Positions 31,957 through 40,326 of a stretch of DNA of 64,000 nucleotides are shown one piece after another. How positions within the stretch are numbered: position 1 is the stretch's first letter; every line of letters begins with the position of its first letter. The notes under the pieces are model-generated. The model was not told the origin of the DNA. It searched no databases and saw only the letters and a program-made list of their open reading frames with translations. A program made the translations under genes and the position numbers. The stretch comes from CAVTWH01 sp963850915 (GTDB taxonomy: Bacteria; Actinomycetota; Actinomycetes; Mycobacteriales; Micromonosporaceae), in the NCBI GenBank assembly GCA_963850915.1, contig CAWKND010000010.1, forward strand, positions 1,015,496 to 1,079,495, read 5' to 3'.

Positions 31957-33438
31957 GTGGACGTGAACGCCGGTACGGCCGAGCTGGTCGAGGAGTTGAC
32001 CGCGCTCACCGAGATGGTCAACTCCGGCGACTCCGGGCTGCCGGCCGTCGAGCGGGTGGTGACCCTCACCTACGAGCTGCTCGGCGCGGTCGGCGCGTCC
32101 TATGTGGAATACGGCTCAGCCGGCGGCCGGGTGGTGGCCACGGCCGGGGAGTCCAGCTTCGCCCGCGGCCGCGCCGTCGACCTGGGCGAGCGGATGACGG
32201 CCGACCTGGCCAGTCGCGGCCGGCTCATCGAGGCGCCGGTCAACGACCTCGCCCCGCCGCTCGCCGAGCAGCTGACCGCGCACGGCGCCCGCCGGATGCT
32301 GGCCGCCCGGTCCGAGCTGGGCGGGCACATGGTGGGCAGCCTGCACGCGTACTTCCCGGACCCGGACGGGGTGGCCACCAAGCTCCAGCGCTCGCTGATC
32401 CTCCACTTCGCCTCCATGCTGGGACACCTCTACGGGGACAACCGGGGACTGCCGGTCTACGCCGACACGCCGATCGTGGATGCCGCGGCCGACGCGGCGG
32501 CGGTGGTCGGCCCGGACGGCGTGGTGCTCTCCTGCAACCTGGCCGCCGCGCGGGTACTCGGCGAGCCGACCGCGACGGTGATCGGCCGGCAGCTGCCCGT
32601 ACCACTGCCCGCCGCCGGTCAGGTCATCGACCATCAACTCGCGGACGGGCGGTGGGTACAGCTGCTCGGCGGTGATCTGCCCGGCGGTACCACCCGGGTG
32701 GTGACGCTGCGGGACATCTCCGAGGCACACCGCAAAGAGCAGGCGCGCGACCTGTTCGTCACGGTGACCAGCCACGAGCTGCGTACCCCGGTCACCGTCA
32801 TCAAGGGCTACGCCGACACCCTGGTCAACCACTGGGACTACCTCGACGAGCAGGCCCGCCGGGATGCCGCCAGCCGGCTCGGGCAGCGCGCGGGGGAGCT
32901 GGCCCGGCTGGTGGAGCGGCTGCTCACCGCCGTCGGTGACGGTTCCGTGCTGGCCCAGCGGACCATCGGGGTACCGTTCGATCTCGGTGACGCGCTGCTG
33001 GCGGCCGTCGATGAACTCCCCGGCGAACTGCGTAAACGGGCGCTCCTGGAGTTTCCGCCGGGGCTGCCCAAGGCGCTCGGTGACCGGGCCAGCATCGCGA
33101 CCGTCCTCTCCGAACTGGTCACCAACGCGGCCAAGTACTCGCCGCCCGGGGGATCGATCGAGGTCATCGGGTTCGCCGACTCCGGGACAGTCGGCTTCCA
33201 GGTCGCCGACCGCGGTCTCGGGGTGCGTTCGGAGCATGTGGAGCGGGCGTTCGAGCGCTTCTGGCAGGCGGAGAGCGGCGACCAGCGCCGGTACGGTGGC
33301 GTGGGGCTGGGACTCTACCTGGTGCGGCGGATGGTGGAGCGGCAGAACGGTTGGGTTTCGTTACGCCCGCGCGATCAAGGCGGTACCGTCGCAGAGGTAC
33401 GACTTCCGCGGGCAGATGTGGCTCCAGGGGAGGCATGA
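31957..33438 (+). CDS. Soluble GAF/PAS sensor histidine kinase
   Basis: A 493-residue kinase without membrane helices. A GAF-like domain (about 15-165) is followed by a PAS-like domain (about 170-265, DAAAVVGPDGVVLSCNLAAARVLG in parts), then HisKA with the phospho-acceptor His in VTVTSHELRTPVTVIKGYA and an ATPase domain with LVTNAAKYSPPGG, VADRGLGV, AFERFWQAESG and GGVGLGLYLVRRMVERQ. GTG 31957 begins MDVNAGTAEL; CAGACT seven bases upstream is a -10-like box. No partner regulator is adjacent; instead an RsbW-like ATPase gene follows directly, so it may act in a partner-switching network. The signal is unknown. Confidence 0.88.
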   Translation: MDVNAGTAELVEELTALTEMVNSGDSGLPAVERVVTLTYELLGAVGASYVEYGSAGGRVVATAGESSFARGRAVDLGERMTADLASRGRLIEAPVNDLAPPLAEQLTAHGARRMLAARSELGGHMVGSLHAYFPDPDGVATKLQRSLILHFASMLGHLYGDNRGLPVYADTPIVDAAADAAAVVGPDGVVLSCNLAAARVLGEPTATVIGRQLPVPLPAAGQVIDHQLADGRWVQLLGGDLPGGTTRVVTLRDISEAHRKEQARDLFVTVTSHELRTPVTVIKGYADTLVNHWDYLDEQARRDAASRLGQRAGELARLVERLLTAVGDGSVLAQRTIGVPFDLGDALLAAVDELPGELRKRALLEFPPGLPKALGDRASIATVLSELVTNAAKYSPPGGSIEVIGFADSGTVGFQVADRGLGVRSEHVERAFERFWQAESGDQRRYGGVGLGLYLVRRMVERQNGWVSLRPRDQGGTVAEVRLPRADVAPGEA

Positions 33439-33439
33439 C

Positions 33440-33862
33440 GTGGTGACTGCCGTAGCCGAGCGCGCGTGGGTCGTCGTCGTCCCGCACCACGCCCGTGGCG
33501 CCCGGCAGGCCCGCCATCGGCTGGCCCGGGAACTCGCCGGCACGGTCGGCCAGGAACTGCTCGCCGATGTCATCGCCGTCGTCGGCGAACTGGCCGGCAA
33601 CGCCATCCGGCACGCCCGGCCACTCCCCGGTGACGTGGTCCGGGTGGCTTGGCGGATCCGCGTCGAGGGCGGCCGGCACGTGGTGGACATCCGGGTGACC
33701 GACGGCGGCGGCGATCCGGAGCTGCCGCAGGAGCGCAGCGCCAGCGCGGAGGCGGTCGACGGGCGGGGACTGGCGATCGTCGCGGCGCTGGCGGACCGTT
33801 GGGGCGTCGAGCGCGACGGGCTCGGCCAGAGCGTCTGGGCCGAACTCAGCACCGCCGCCTGA
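33440..33862 (+). CDS. RsbW-like ATP-binding protein (GHKL serine kinase)
   Basis: A 140-residue GHKL ATPase. The N box VGELAGNAIRHARPLPGD, G1 box VTDGGGDPELPQ and G2 region GRGLAIVAALADRWGVER are intact, as in anti-sigma kinases of the RsbW/SpoIIAB type common in actinomycetes. GTG 33440 (or 33443) is the start, with GGGGAGG about seven bases upstream, lying immediately behind the histidine kinase stop. It may phosphorylate an anti-sigma antagonist or sequester a sigma factor; no such partner is in the window. Confidence 0.85.
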   Translation: MVTAVAERAWVVVVPHHARGARQARHRLARELAGTVGQELLADVIAVVGELAGNAIRHARPLPGDVVRVAWRIRVEGGRHVVDIRVTDGGGDPELPQERSASAEAVDGRGLAIVAALADRWGVERDGLGQSVWAELSTAA

Positions 33863-33911
33863 CTCATTTCTCGACCGCCTGGAGCCGGCCACGTCGACAG
33901 GGCCGGGGCGG

Positions 33912-33926
33912 TAGGGTGACCGATCG
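33912..33926 (+). promoter_or_regulatory. Leaderless-type -10 box TAGGGT before GTG 33926
   Basis: TAGGGT (33912-33917), eight spacer bases, then GTG 33926. No ribosome site is visible between them. Confidence 0.45.
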
Positions 33927-34792
33927 TGAGTAAGCGACGCAAGCAGGGACCGGCTACGCCGAAGGTCCGGGAGATGTTCTCGGTACGCCCGTTCGCCGGG
34001 CTGATCGACGAGCCCGAGTGGATCGCGCTGCGCGAGCTGGTACCGGCGGCATCAGCACCACTGCGCCTGGCACCCGACCTGGTGGAGCGGTACGGGGACG
34101 TGGCCGTGACGCTGGCGACGGTACTGCCGATGGCCATGCCCGCCCTGCGCAAGCCGGACGGCCGGGTGTTCCTGGGGCTGCAGCGGCACGTGCAGTCGGG
34201 CGACTTCTCCCGGGATCTGGCCGTGGCGCTGGTCAGCGCGCTGGAGTCCGAGCCGGGTGACGCGGTCGGCATCCCGCCGGTACCAGGTACCGGGCCGCGC
34301 CTGCAGGATCTGATCGCCGACCAGCCACTCGAGATCACCATGCAGCCCGGCTTCGACTTCTGGCTGGACGAGGGGGCGACCGACGACCCCGAGGTCGCGT
34401 CCTCACTGGAGCGGGCCAACTCGTCGCTCTACCCGACCAGCCGGATCGCCGCCGCGAAGGCGTGCTACTGGACGCAGGTACCGGAGAAGGCGCATGTGCG
34501 CTGGGTGCTGCCCGAGGACGAGGACCGGGCGCTGGACACGCTGGCCCGGCTGTCGGCAACCGGTGACCTGCTGCTCGGCGCGGGTACCAAGTTCGCCGGC
34601 ATGTTCCGCGCCTGTGGCCTGCTGGTACCGGTGTGGGATGTACCCCGGGACACGCCGGCCGTGGAGTGGGAGGCGCCAGTGGCTGACCTGGCCAAGCGGT
34701 ACGCCGATGTACTCGGGGTCACCGACCCGTTGACCTCTGCCGAGCGGCGTACCCGCCAGGGGCTGCTCGGCCGCCAGGTCACCCTGCGCTGA
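33926..34792 (+). CDS. DUF5926 family protein
   Basis: A 288-residue soluble protein of the actinobacterial DUF5926 family. It begins with a basic tail (MSKRRKQGPATPKVREM) and contains VRPFAGLIDEPEWIALRELVPAA, LPMAMPALRKPDGRVFLGLQ, QPGFDFWLDEGA, KACYWTQVPEKAHVRWVLPEDED and TKFAGMFRACGLLVPVWDV, a layout strongly conserved across actinomycetes as I recall it. The function is not established. It is monocistronic here. Confidence in the family is good, but I can say nothing about its reaction. Confidence 0.85.
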   Translation: MSKRRKQGPATPKVREMFSVRPFAGLIDEPEWIALRELVPAASAPLRLAPDLVERYGDVAVTLATVLPMAMPALRKPDGRVFLGLQRHVQSGDFSRDLAVALVSALESEPGDAVGIPPVPGTGPRLQDLIADQPLEITMQPGFDFWLDEGATDDPEVASSLERANSSLYPTSRIAAAKACYWTQVPEKAHVRWVLPEDEDRALDTLARLSATGDLLLGAGTKFAGMFRACGLLVPVWDVPRDTPAVEWEAPVADLAKRYADVLGVTDPLTSAERRTRQGLLGRQVTLR

Positions 34793-34829
34793 CCGGCGGC
34801 GTCGCGCGGCACTGCCATGGACCGGGCTG

Positions 34830-35130
34830 CTAGGCAGGCCAACTCAGGGTGGTGACGCTGTTGCATCTGACGGCGCCGGTCTGCTCGAAGACCAGGCAGG
34901 AGCAGTAGACCGCCTGGTCGCCGTGCCTGCTACCGGGGATCATTCCGAACCACAGGTTGGGGTGGCCGCCGGGCTCGCGGCGCATCCCCTGATAGGGGTC
35001 CTCGATTCGAGGACAGTACCCACGCGGTGACCAAGATCCGCAATTCGTCAGCGGGGTCCGCGAGCCGCTGCCACAGGTCGAGGTGTTCGTCGAAGCCACT
35101 CAGGTTCCAGCCGCCGCTACGGTTAGCCAC
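34830..35130 (-). pseudogene. Frameshifted small partner of the Panacea gene (possible toxin)
   Basis: From GTG 35130 the frame reads VANRSGGWNLSGFDEHLDLW and continues to VTAWVLSS; the remaining family-like sequence, EDPYQGMRREPGGHPNLWFG and then VFEQTGAVRCNSVTTLSWPA, is in another frame ending at 34830. One extra base near 35006 would join them into a protein of about 100 residues. The break lies at the centre of a palindrome (GTCCTCGA-T-TCGAGGAC, 34998-35014). The reconstructed protein resembles, from memory, small proteins next to antitoxins in actinomycetes. Loss of the toxin while its antitoxin decays is a plausible history. Confidence 0.5.
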
Positions 35131-35376
35131 GGGTAAGCCTGGCGAGCAGCGCCTCTCTGCTGTCCGGCTTTGCCGGTGGTGGGTCCTCGGGGGGCTGAGC
35201 GCGGCCACCACCGGCCCCATGTCCCAGGCGTAGATCTGCTCACTGAAGAGCGGGCGGCCAAACGTCGCCAGGTGGTGTCCCTGGCAGTAATAGAGCAGCT
35301 TGTGGAGCTTCTTCTTGCCGATGCCCGGCAGCCGTTCCCGAAGCGCGGACGCGATGTCGTGCGCGGAAGCGGTCAT
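35131..35376 (-). pseudogene. Truncated Panacea-domain (DUF4065) antitoxin
   Basis: The first ~65 residues are an intact Panacea N-terminus: ASALRERLPGIGKKKLHKLL, YYCQGHHLATFGRPLFSEQI and YAWDMGPVVAAL. After that the sequence no longer fits the domain in this frame, and the alternative frame reads EDPPPAKPDSREALLARLTRG before a stop. About half of the usual ~150-residue domain is missing, so this is a deletion or frameshift remnant. Panacea is an antitoxin domain that pairs with many different toxins. ATG 35376 has GGGAGG nine bases upstream, and a LexA box stands about 90 bases upstream, so the expression signals are still in place. Confidence 0.72.
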
Positions 35377-35462
35377 CGCTGGAAGCTACCTCCCGGTCCC
35401 CGGCTGCTCAACGATTGATCCCGGCGGTTCACAGGTGCGGCGGCTGGACGAGACCATCTTAC

Positions 35463-35478
35463 CCGAACACATGTTCGA
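35463..35478 (-). promoter_or_regulatory. LexA (SOS) box
   Basis: CCGAACACATGTTCGA matches the actinobacterial LexA consensus TCGAAC-N4-GTTCGA with a single mismatch. On the minus strand it is followed by TAAGAT, a good -10 element, with the box in the -35 region, so LexA would block transcription toward the Panacea gene at 35376. The arginine deiminase gene also reads on the minus strand but ends upstream of the site. Confidence 0.75.
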
Positions 35479-35504
35479 AATGCGATCCGTGAACGCGCCC
35501 AGCG

Positions 35505-36749
35505 CTAGTGGCCGGGCAGCGGGTCGCGGGTGATCGGGCAGGACATGCAGCGCGGTCCGCCGCGGCCGGAGCTCAGCTCGGAGCCGGGGATCCGGATCAC
35601 CTCGATACCGGCCCGCTCCAGTTCGGCGTTGGTCTCGGTGTTGCGCTCGTAGGCGACGCAGAGCCGGGGCGCCACGGCGAGGGTGTTGTTGCCGTCGTCC
35701 CACTGCTCCCGCTCGGCGGTGATGGGATCGAGGCCGGTGGAGATCACCCGGAGTTCGTCGATGCCCAGCGCCTCGGCGGCGACGGTGAGGAACGGGCGCG
35801 GCGCGCGTACCTGCGGCTCGCCGGTCGGGTCGGCGGTGACCTGGTACGCGCTGAGTGAGCCGGCTGCCTCGGCGTACATGACGACGGCGTCCACGTCGAC
35901 CATCGTGCACACGGTGTCCAGGTGCATGGTGGCGCGCTGCTGGGCGATGGGTACCACCAGCACGGTGTGTGCCAGCCCCTCCCGGAACACCGCCCGGCAC
36001 AGCCGCTCGGCCCCGGCGGGCGTGGTGCGCTCGCCTACCCCGACCGCGAGTACGCCGGCGCCGAGAACGAGTACATCGCCGCCCTCCAGCGGCTCCAGGG
36101 ACGGCTGGTACAGCAGCGGGGTACCGAGGAACCGTGGATGCCAGCGGTAGATGGCCTCGGTGAGGGTGGTCTCCCGACGGCGGGCCGGCATGGCCAGGCT
36201 GGTGACCGCCGCCTGGTCGCCGACCCAGAACCCCGAGTCGCGGGTGAACAGCAGGTTCGGCAGCGGGTCGATGACGAAGTCGTACCGTCCACGCATGGCG
36301 TACACGAGTCCGGAGCCGGTACGCAGCTCCTCGTGCGCGAGTCCGCCGACGAGTACCCCGGCGAGCGACTCCTCGTCCAGGTACGACAGGTACCCGGCGA
36401 CCCGGTCCCGGAGCGCGTCGCCCAGGCGCGGCTCGACCAGTACCGAAGCCAGCAGAGCGTCCCGCGCCTCCGCCACCGCGAGTACCTCGGTGAGCAGTTC
36501 GGCCAGGTAGAGCACCTCGACCCCGTGCGCCCGCAGCCGGTCGGCGAAGGTGTCGTGCTCCTCCTGCGCCCGGGCCACCCAGGGCAGTCCGTCGAAGAGC
36601 AGCGAGTCGTTGTTACGGGGGGTGAGCCGCAGCAACTCCGGGCCGGGCCGGTGCAGCAGGACGGTACGCAACCGCCCGACTTCGCTGTGGATGGATTGCG
36701 GCACAACGCCAGGGTAGAGTCGGGCGATGTCGTGAATGCGGATATTCAT
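35505..36749 (-). CDS. arcA: Arginine deiminase
   Basis: A 414-residue enzyme converting arginine to citrulline and ammonia. Family motifs are in order: VGRLRTVLLHRPGPEL near the N-terminus, DPLPNLLFTRDSGFWV (FTRD), LEGGDVLVLG (EGGD), ATMHLDTVCTMVD (HLDTV) and the catalytic cysteine at the C-terminus in RGGPRCMSCPITRDP. All key residues are present. No carbamate kinase or ornithine transcarbamylase gene is adjacent, so this is not a classical arc operon. The start ATG 36749 begins MNIRIHDIARLYPG; residues before SEVGRLR are typical of actinobacterial members. It is divergent from the NERD-like gene. Confidence 0.96.
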   Translation of the reverse strand: MNIRIHDIARLYPGVVPQSIHSEVGRLRTVLLHRPGPELLRLTPRNNDSLLFDGLPWVARAQEEHDTFADRLRAHGVEVLYLAELLTEVLAVAEARDALLASVLVEPRLGDALRDRVAGYLSYLDEESLAGVLVGGLAHEELRTGSGLVYAMRGRYDFVIDPLPNLLFTRDSGFWVGDQAAVTSLAMPARRRETTLTEAIYRWHPRFLGTPLLYQPSLEPLEGGDVLVLGAGVLAVGVGERTTPAGAERLCRAVFREGLAHTVLVVPIAQQRATMHLDTVCTMVDVDAVVMYAEAAGSLSAYQVTADPTGEPQVRAPRPFLTVAAEALGIDELRVISTGLDPITAEREQWDDGNNTLAVAPRLCVAYERNTETNAELERAGIEVIRIPGSELSSGRGGPRCMSCPITRDPLPGH

Positions 36750-36869
36750 CCCGGGTTCACTCGTGTGTAGATCATGTAACAGTACTTCTCAGTAGGCGGA
36801 GGGCCACCTAGAGTGATGCTGCCCCCCGAGATAACTCCACAGCACAGAGAACGCCGGAGGTACCCCCCG

Positions 36870-37544
36870 ATGACCGGATTTCTCGACCCCAGCTTCGTCG
36901 CTGGCGGCTCCCCGACCTTCAACGGCCGCCCCGCGACGGACACCGACCGATCGACGACGATCAGTTGGGGCAAACGCCGCCGTGAGGACCGCGAGATTCG
37001 CCGCGCCGAAGTCGCGCGTGGCCGGGCGACCAACCGGCTCGGCCGGCTCGGCCCCGACTGGCGGATGGTCGATGTCGCCGAACTCGGCCTGAGCAACCCG
37101 GATACCTTCCTGGCCATCGGACCCGGTGGCCTGTTCTCCGTCTCCGTCAAGGACCAGGGCCGCACCCGGGTCCGGCTGGCCGGCGACGTGGTGCAGATCG
37201 ACGGCCGCCGCGAGCCGTACGTGATCGAGGCGCGCAAGGTGGCCAAGGCGATCAGCGACGCCATCTCGGCGACCGCCGCGCAGCAGGTACCGGTGATCCC
37301 GGTGGTCGCATTTGCCGGGACCGGCCCGATCGACGTGCACGGGGTACCCCGTGGCGTGGCGGTCACCTCCTACCGGGAACTCGATCACCTGCTGGCCGCG
37401 TACGGCGAGCGGATCTCGGTGACCACGGTTGCCAAGCTCTACGCGATGGCCCGGCACCCGGTGACCTGGGTACAGAACGCGGCCGCCGCCGACGCCTGGT
37501 ACGACCACGACAACGCGCGGTTCAAGCAGGCCGTCCGGCCGTAA
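36870..37544 (+). CDS. NERD-like nuclease-related domain protein
   Basis: A 224-residue protein. After a basic, charged helix (KRRREDREIRRAEVARGRAT) comes a compact domain, LGPDWRMVDVAELGLSNPDT, FLAIGPGGLFSVSVKDQGRT, VVQIDGRREPYVIEARKVAK and VIPVVAFAGTGPID, with the strand pattern of the nuclease-related NERD domain. The usual acidic-Gln/Lys catalytic combination is only partly visible (Asp in SNPDTF, Lys in SVKDQG), so nuclease activity is uncertain. ATG 36870 has GGAGGT upstream. The following PAS-like gene lies 135 bases away. Confidence 0.72.
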   Translation: MTGFLDPSFVAGGSPTFNGRPATDTDRSTTISWGKRRREDREIRRAEVARGRATNRLGRLGPDWRMVDVAELGLSNPDTFLAIGPGGLFSVSVKDQGRTRVRLAGDVVQIDGRREPYVIEARKVAKAISDAISATAAQQVPVIPVVAFAGTGPIDVHGVPRGVAVTSYRELDHLLAAYGERISVTTVAKLYAMARHPVTWVQNAAAADAWYDHDNARFKQAVRP

Positions 37545-37679
37545 CCGGTAGCCGCGCTGGTGATCCGTTCGGCGGTAGCCGCAGTCGCATTGGTGAGACC
37601 CCGTATGGCTGCACGACCACTGGCCCAGCATGGAAACACAGGGTTATGGTTGTGCAGCACTGCGTTTTGGGAGGCGCCG

Positions 37680-38153
37680 GTGGCTCACGTTGAACTGTCC
37701 GTTACCGATCCGCAGTTTCCGTCTGCCCTACCAACAGAACTCGCCGTGGCCGAGCCGCTGCGGTCGCTGGACCGGTGGATGGCCGCCGCGACCGGAGCAG
37801 CGGAGGCGTGCCTTGTCCTGAATGAGCTGCTGGACATCGTCGCGGTCTCGCCGACCGCGTGCCGGCTGCTCGGCTTCGAGCACCCCTCGGAGCTGCTCCG
37901 CCGCAACCTGCTGGCCGGCCTGGTGCGGCTGGTCGACTTCAACCAGCGGCCGCGCCCGCTGCCGCAGGGCGAGATCGAGAAGACCCCGCCGGTACTGGCC
38001 CGGGACACCGGCCGGCTGGCCCGCGGGCTGCTGCGGGTGGAGACCCCCGGCGGCGTGGTCACCCTCGACGCCGTGGCCACCCCGCTGTTCGACGGGGGCG
38101 CGGTGGTCGGCTCGCTCACCTTCCTCGCCGACCTGAGCACTTCGCCGACCTGA
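37680..38153 (+). CDS. Stand-alone PAS-like domain protein
   Basis: A 157-residue protein starting at GTG 37680, with GGGAGG seven bases before it. The body resembles a PAS fold: ACLVLNELLDIVAVSPTACR, LLGFEHPSELLRRNLLAGLV, then a strand RLARGLLRVETPGGVVTLDA and VVGSLTFLADLS. No output domain is attached, so it may bind a ligand and act through a partner. The family seems restricted to Micromonosporaceae-like genomes in my recollection. Function unknown. Confidence 0.6.
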   Translation: MAHVELSVTDPQFPSALPTELAVAEPLRSLDRWMAAATGAAEACLVLNELLDIVAVSPTACRLLGFEHPSELLRRNLLAGLVRLVDFNQRPRPLPQGEIEKTPPVLARDTGRLARGLLRVETPGGVVTLDAVATPLFDGGAVVGSLTFLADLSTSPT

Positions 38154-38187
38154 GTGCCGCGCGATCTGAGTGCCGCGCGATCTGAGA

Positions 38188-39495
38188 TCAGCCGATCGGG
38201 TACCGCTGGTCGGCGAGTGCCTGGGCCTTCCCGAGTACCCGCTTCTCCGGTACCCCCGTCGCCTGTGCCGCGCGCCGGACATCCTCGTACTCGACCGACA
38301 CGTGTACCACCCGGTCGCCCAGCCGGGAAACTTTCACGCCGACCGGCTGGCCGTCCACCGTGACCGTCCCGGTGCTCCGCTCCAGCGGTCGCTTGTGGAC
38401 CGGCGTCTCCCGCAGCCCGATGCTGCTGGTCTCCGTATAGATCAGCGTGCGGATCGCCGCCAGCCGCTCGGGGGCGGCGAGCACGTGCAGGGTGTACGCC
38501 GGGCGCCCCTTCTTCATGACTATCGGCGCCAGCCACGCGTCGGCGGCACCGATCGCCAACAGCCGCTCCAGGATTCCGGGCCACAGCCGCGGATCCAGGT
38601 CGTCCACATTGCACTCGACCACCACCGCCGGCTCGCCCTCGCCCTCGCCCGCCCCGGCGTCGCTGTCGAGCGGGGTACCGAGGACGAGGCGCAGCAGGTT
38701 CGCCGCTTCGACCGGGTCGCGGCCGCCGGCGCCGTAGCCGGTACCGGCCGGGCGCAGCGGCGGCATCGGGTGCTGTGCCGAGGTGAGTACCGCGAGCAGG
38801 GCCACGCCGGTGGGGGTACCGGCCTCGTACGGCAGCCGGCCGGTGAGTACCAGCCCGGCGCGCCGGGCCAGCTCGAGCACCGCGGGTACCGGTACCGGCA
38901 GCAGCCCGTGCGCGGCGCGTACCACCGCACCACCACCCGCCTCCACCGGCCCGACCGAGAAACTACTGACGCCGCGGTGCTCGCGTAGCCAGGCCACTCC
39001 GGCACACGCGCCCACGATGTCGGCGATCGCGTCCAGCGCCCCGACCTCGTGGAAGTGCACGTCCTCGACGGTGCTGCGGTGTACCGCCGCCTCCGCCTCG
39101 GCCAGCAGCGTGAAGGTCGCCGCGGCCGGCTCGCCGATCTCGGCCGGCAGAGCGGAGAGCAGCGCCAGGATGTCGGCCAGGTGCCGGTGCGGCTGCCCGT
39201 CCTCGGCCGCGTCGACATGTACCCGCGTCGCCCCGATCCCGTGCCGGCTGGTCCCCTCGGCCCGCAGCCCGATCGCCGCCCTCCCCGACGCCCCGCCGCC
39301 TGGCAGCTCGGTGGCTGGGCCGGCTGCCGGCTCGGTTCCGGCCTGAACCGTGACCGCGTCCACCGCTGCCTGGATCGCATCGAGCGGGACGCCGGCGTCG
39401 ACCAAGGCACCCAGGAGCATGTCGCCGCTCACCCCGGCGCTGGCGTCGAACCAGCCGACGAGTGGGCTCCGCGTACCGCCGGCGGCCGGGCTCAC
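38188..39495 (-). CDS. larC: LarC, nickel-insertion enzyme for the nickel-pincer cofactor
   Basis: A 435-residue protein that inserts nickel into the pincer nucleotide cofactor in a CTP-dependent step. The N-terminal LarC1 part begins WFDASAGVSGDMLLGALVDA and contains the His-rich DVHFHEVGALDAIADIVGA. The C-terminal LarC2 part has VVECNVDDLDPRLWPGILER, WLAPIVMKKGRPAYTLHVLA and ETSSIGLRETPVHKRPLERS. In some Firmicutes these parts are joined by programmed frameshifting; here they are one uninterrupted frame. GTG 39495 overlaps the larB stop, so larB and larC are co-translated. larE and larA are not in the window. Confidence 0.93.
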   Translation of the reverse strand: MSPAAGGTRSPLVGWFDASAGVSGDMLLGALVDAGVPLDAIQAAVDAVTVQAGTEPAAGPATELPGGGASGRAAIGLRAEGTSRHGIGATRVHVDAAEDGQPHRHLADILALLSALPAEIGEPAAATFTLLAEAEAAVHRSTVEDVHFHEVGALDAIADIVGACAGVAWLREHRGVSSFSVGPVEAGGGAVVRAAHGLLPVPVPAVLELARRAGLVLTGRLPYEAGTPTGVALLAVLTSAQHPMPPLRPAGTGYGAGGRDPVEAANLLRLVLGTPLDSDAGAGEGEGEPAVVVECNVDDLDPRLWPGILERLLAIGAADAWLAPIVMKKGRPAYTLHVLAAPERLAAIRTLIYTETSSIGLRETPVHKRPLERSTGTVTVDGQPVGVKVSRLGDRVVHVSVEYEDVRRAAQATGVPEKRVLGKAQALADQRYPIG

Positions 39496-40268
39496 GCCGG
39501 ACCCGGAGTGGCCGGGCGGGCGGCGCGACGGGCCACCCGGGCGGCGAAGACGGCCGCGCCGAAGCCGTTGTCGATGTTGCACACCACCACACCGGGCGCG
39601 CACGAGTTGAGCATGGCCAGCAACGGGGCCAGCCCACCGAAGGCGGCGCCGTACCCGACGGAGGTGGGTACCGCCACGACCGGTACGCCGACCAGGCCAC
39701 CAACCGCGCTGGGCAGCGCGCCGTCCATCCCGGCGACGACGATCACGCAATCCGCCGAGTCCAGTTCGGCGCGCACAGCCAGTAGCCGGTGGATGCCGGC
39801 CACGCCCACGTCGTGGATGCGGCGTACCTCCGCCCCGAAGGACTCCGCCGTGAACGCCGCCTCGGCCGCGACCGGCAGGTCGGAGGTACCCGCGCAGACC
39901 ACCGTGACCAGCCCGGTGGCCGGCGGCGGCGGGCCGACCGCGACACACCGCGCAGCCCGGTCCTCGCGGATGTCGAAGGCCTCGGCCAGCGCCGCACGCC
40001 CCTCGTCGGTGACCCGGGTGACCAGGGCCGGCCGGTCCGGATGGGCGCTGCGCAGCGTCCGGACGATCGCCACGAGTTGCTCCGGCGTCTTGCCGGCGCC
40101 GTAAACTACCTCCGGATCGCCGGTCCGTACGGCTCGATGGGTGTCGATCCGGGCGAAGCCGAGATCGGTGAAGCCGGCACCGTCCCCCAGCGCCTTCACG
40201 GCCGTCTCCACCGACAGTTCGCCAGCGGCTACGGCGGCCAGCAATGCCTGGGTATCGTCTCGGTTCAC
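39492..40268 (-). CDS. larB: LarB, pyridinium-3,5-biscarboxylic acid mononucleotide synthase
   Basis: A 258-residue AIR-carboxylase-like enzyme that carboxylates and hydrolyses nicotinic acid adenine dinucleotide, the first step of nickel-pincer cofactor synthesis. The PurE-like domain has VVCAGTSDLPVAAEAAFTAE, GVAGIHRLLAVR, VIVVAGMDGALPSAVGGLVG, VVAVPTSVGYGAAFGGLAPL and VVVCNIDNGFGAAVFAAR, including the conserved VxAGMDGALPSVVGGL signature. The N-terminal ~100 residues hold FARIDTHRAVRTGDPEVVYG. The start is GTG 40268. It leads the larB-larC operon. Confidence 0.93.
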   Translation of the reverse strand: MNRDDTQALLAAVAAGELSVETAVKALGDGAGFTDLGFARIDTHRAVRTGDPEVVYGAGKTPEQLVAIVRTLRSAHPDRPALVTRVTDEGRAALAEAFDIREDRAARCVAVGPPPPATGLVTVVCAGTSDLPVAAEAAFTAESFGAEVRRIHDVGVAGIHRLLAVRAELDSADCVIVVAGMDGALPSAVGGLVGVPVVAVPTSVGYGAAFGGLAPLLAMLNSCAPGVVVCNIDNGFGAAVFAARVARRAARPATPGPA

Positions 40269-40326
40269 GGCGGCAACTCTAGACGGCGGTCCGCGGTGAC
40301 CGGCACGCTCCCGGGAGGAGGCTCGG

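Noticed and set aside
35505..36749. LexA control of arginine deiminase
   Set aside because: The gene reads on the minus strand and ends before the box, so the box is downstream of it; the Panacea remnant is the gene placed correctly.
38188..39495. Programmed frameshift in larC
   Set aside because: LarC1 and LarC2 parts are in one continuous frame here, so no recoding is needed.
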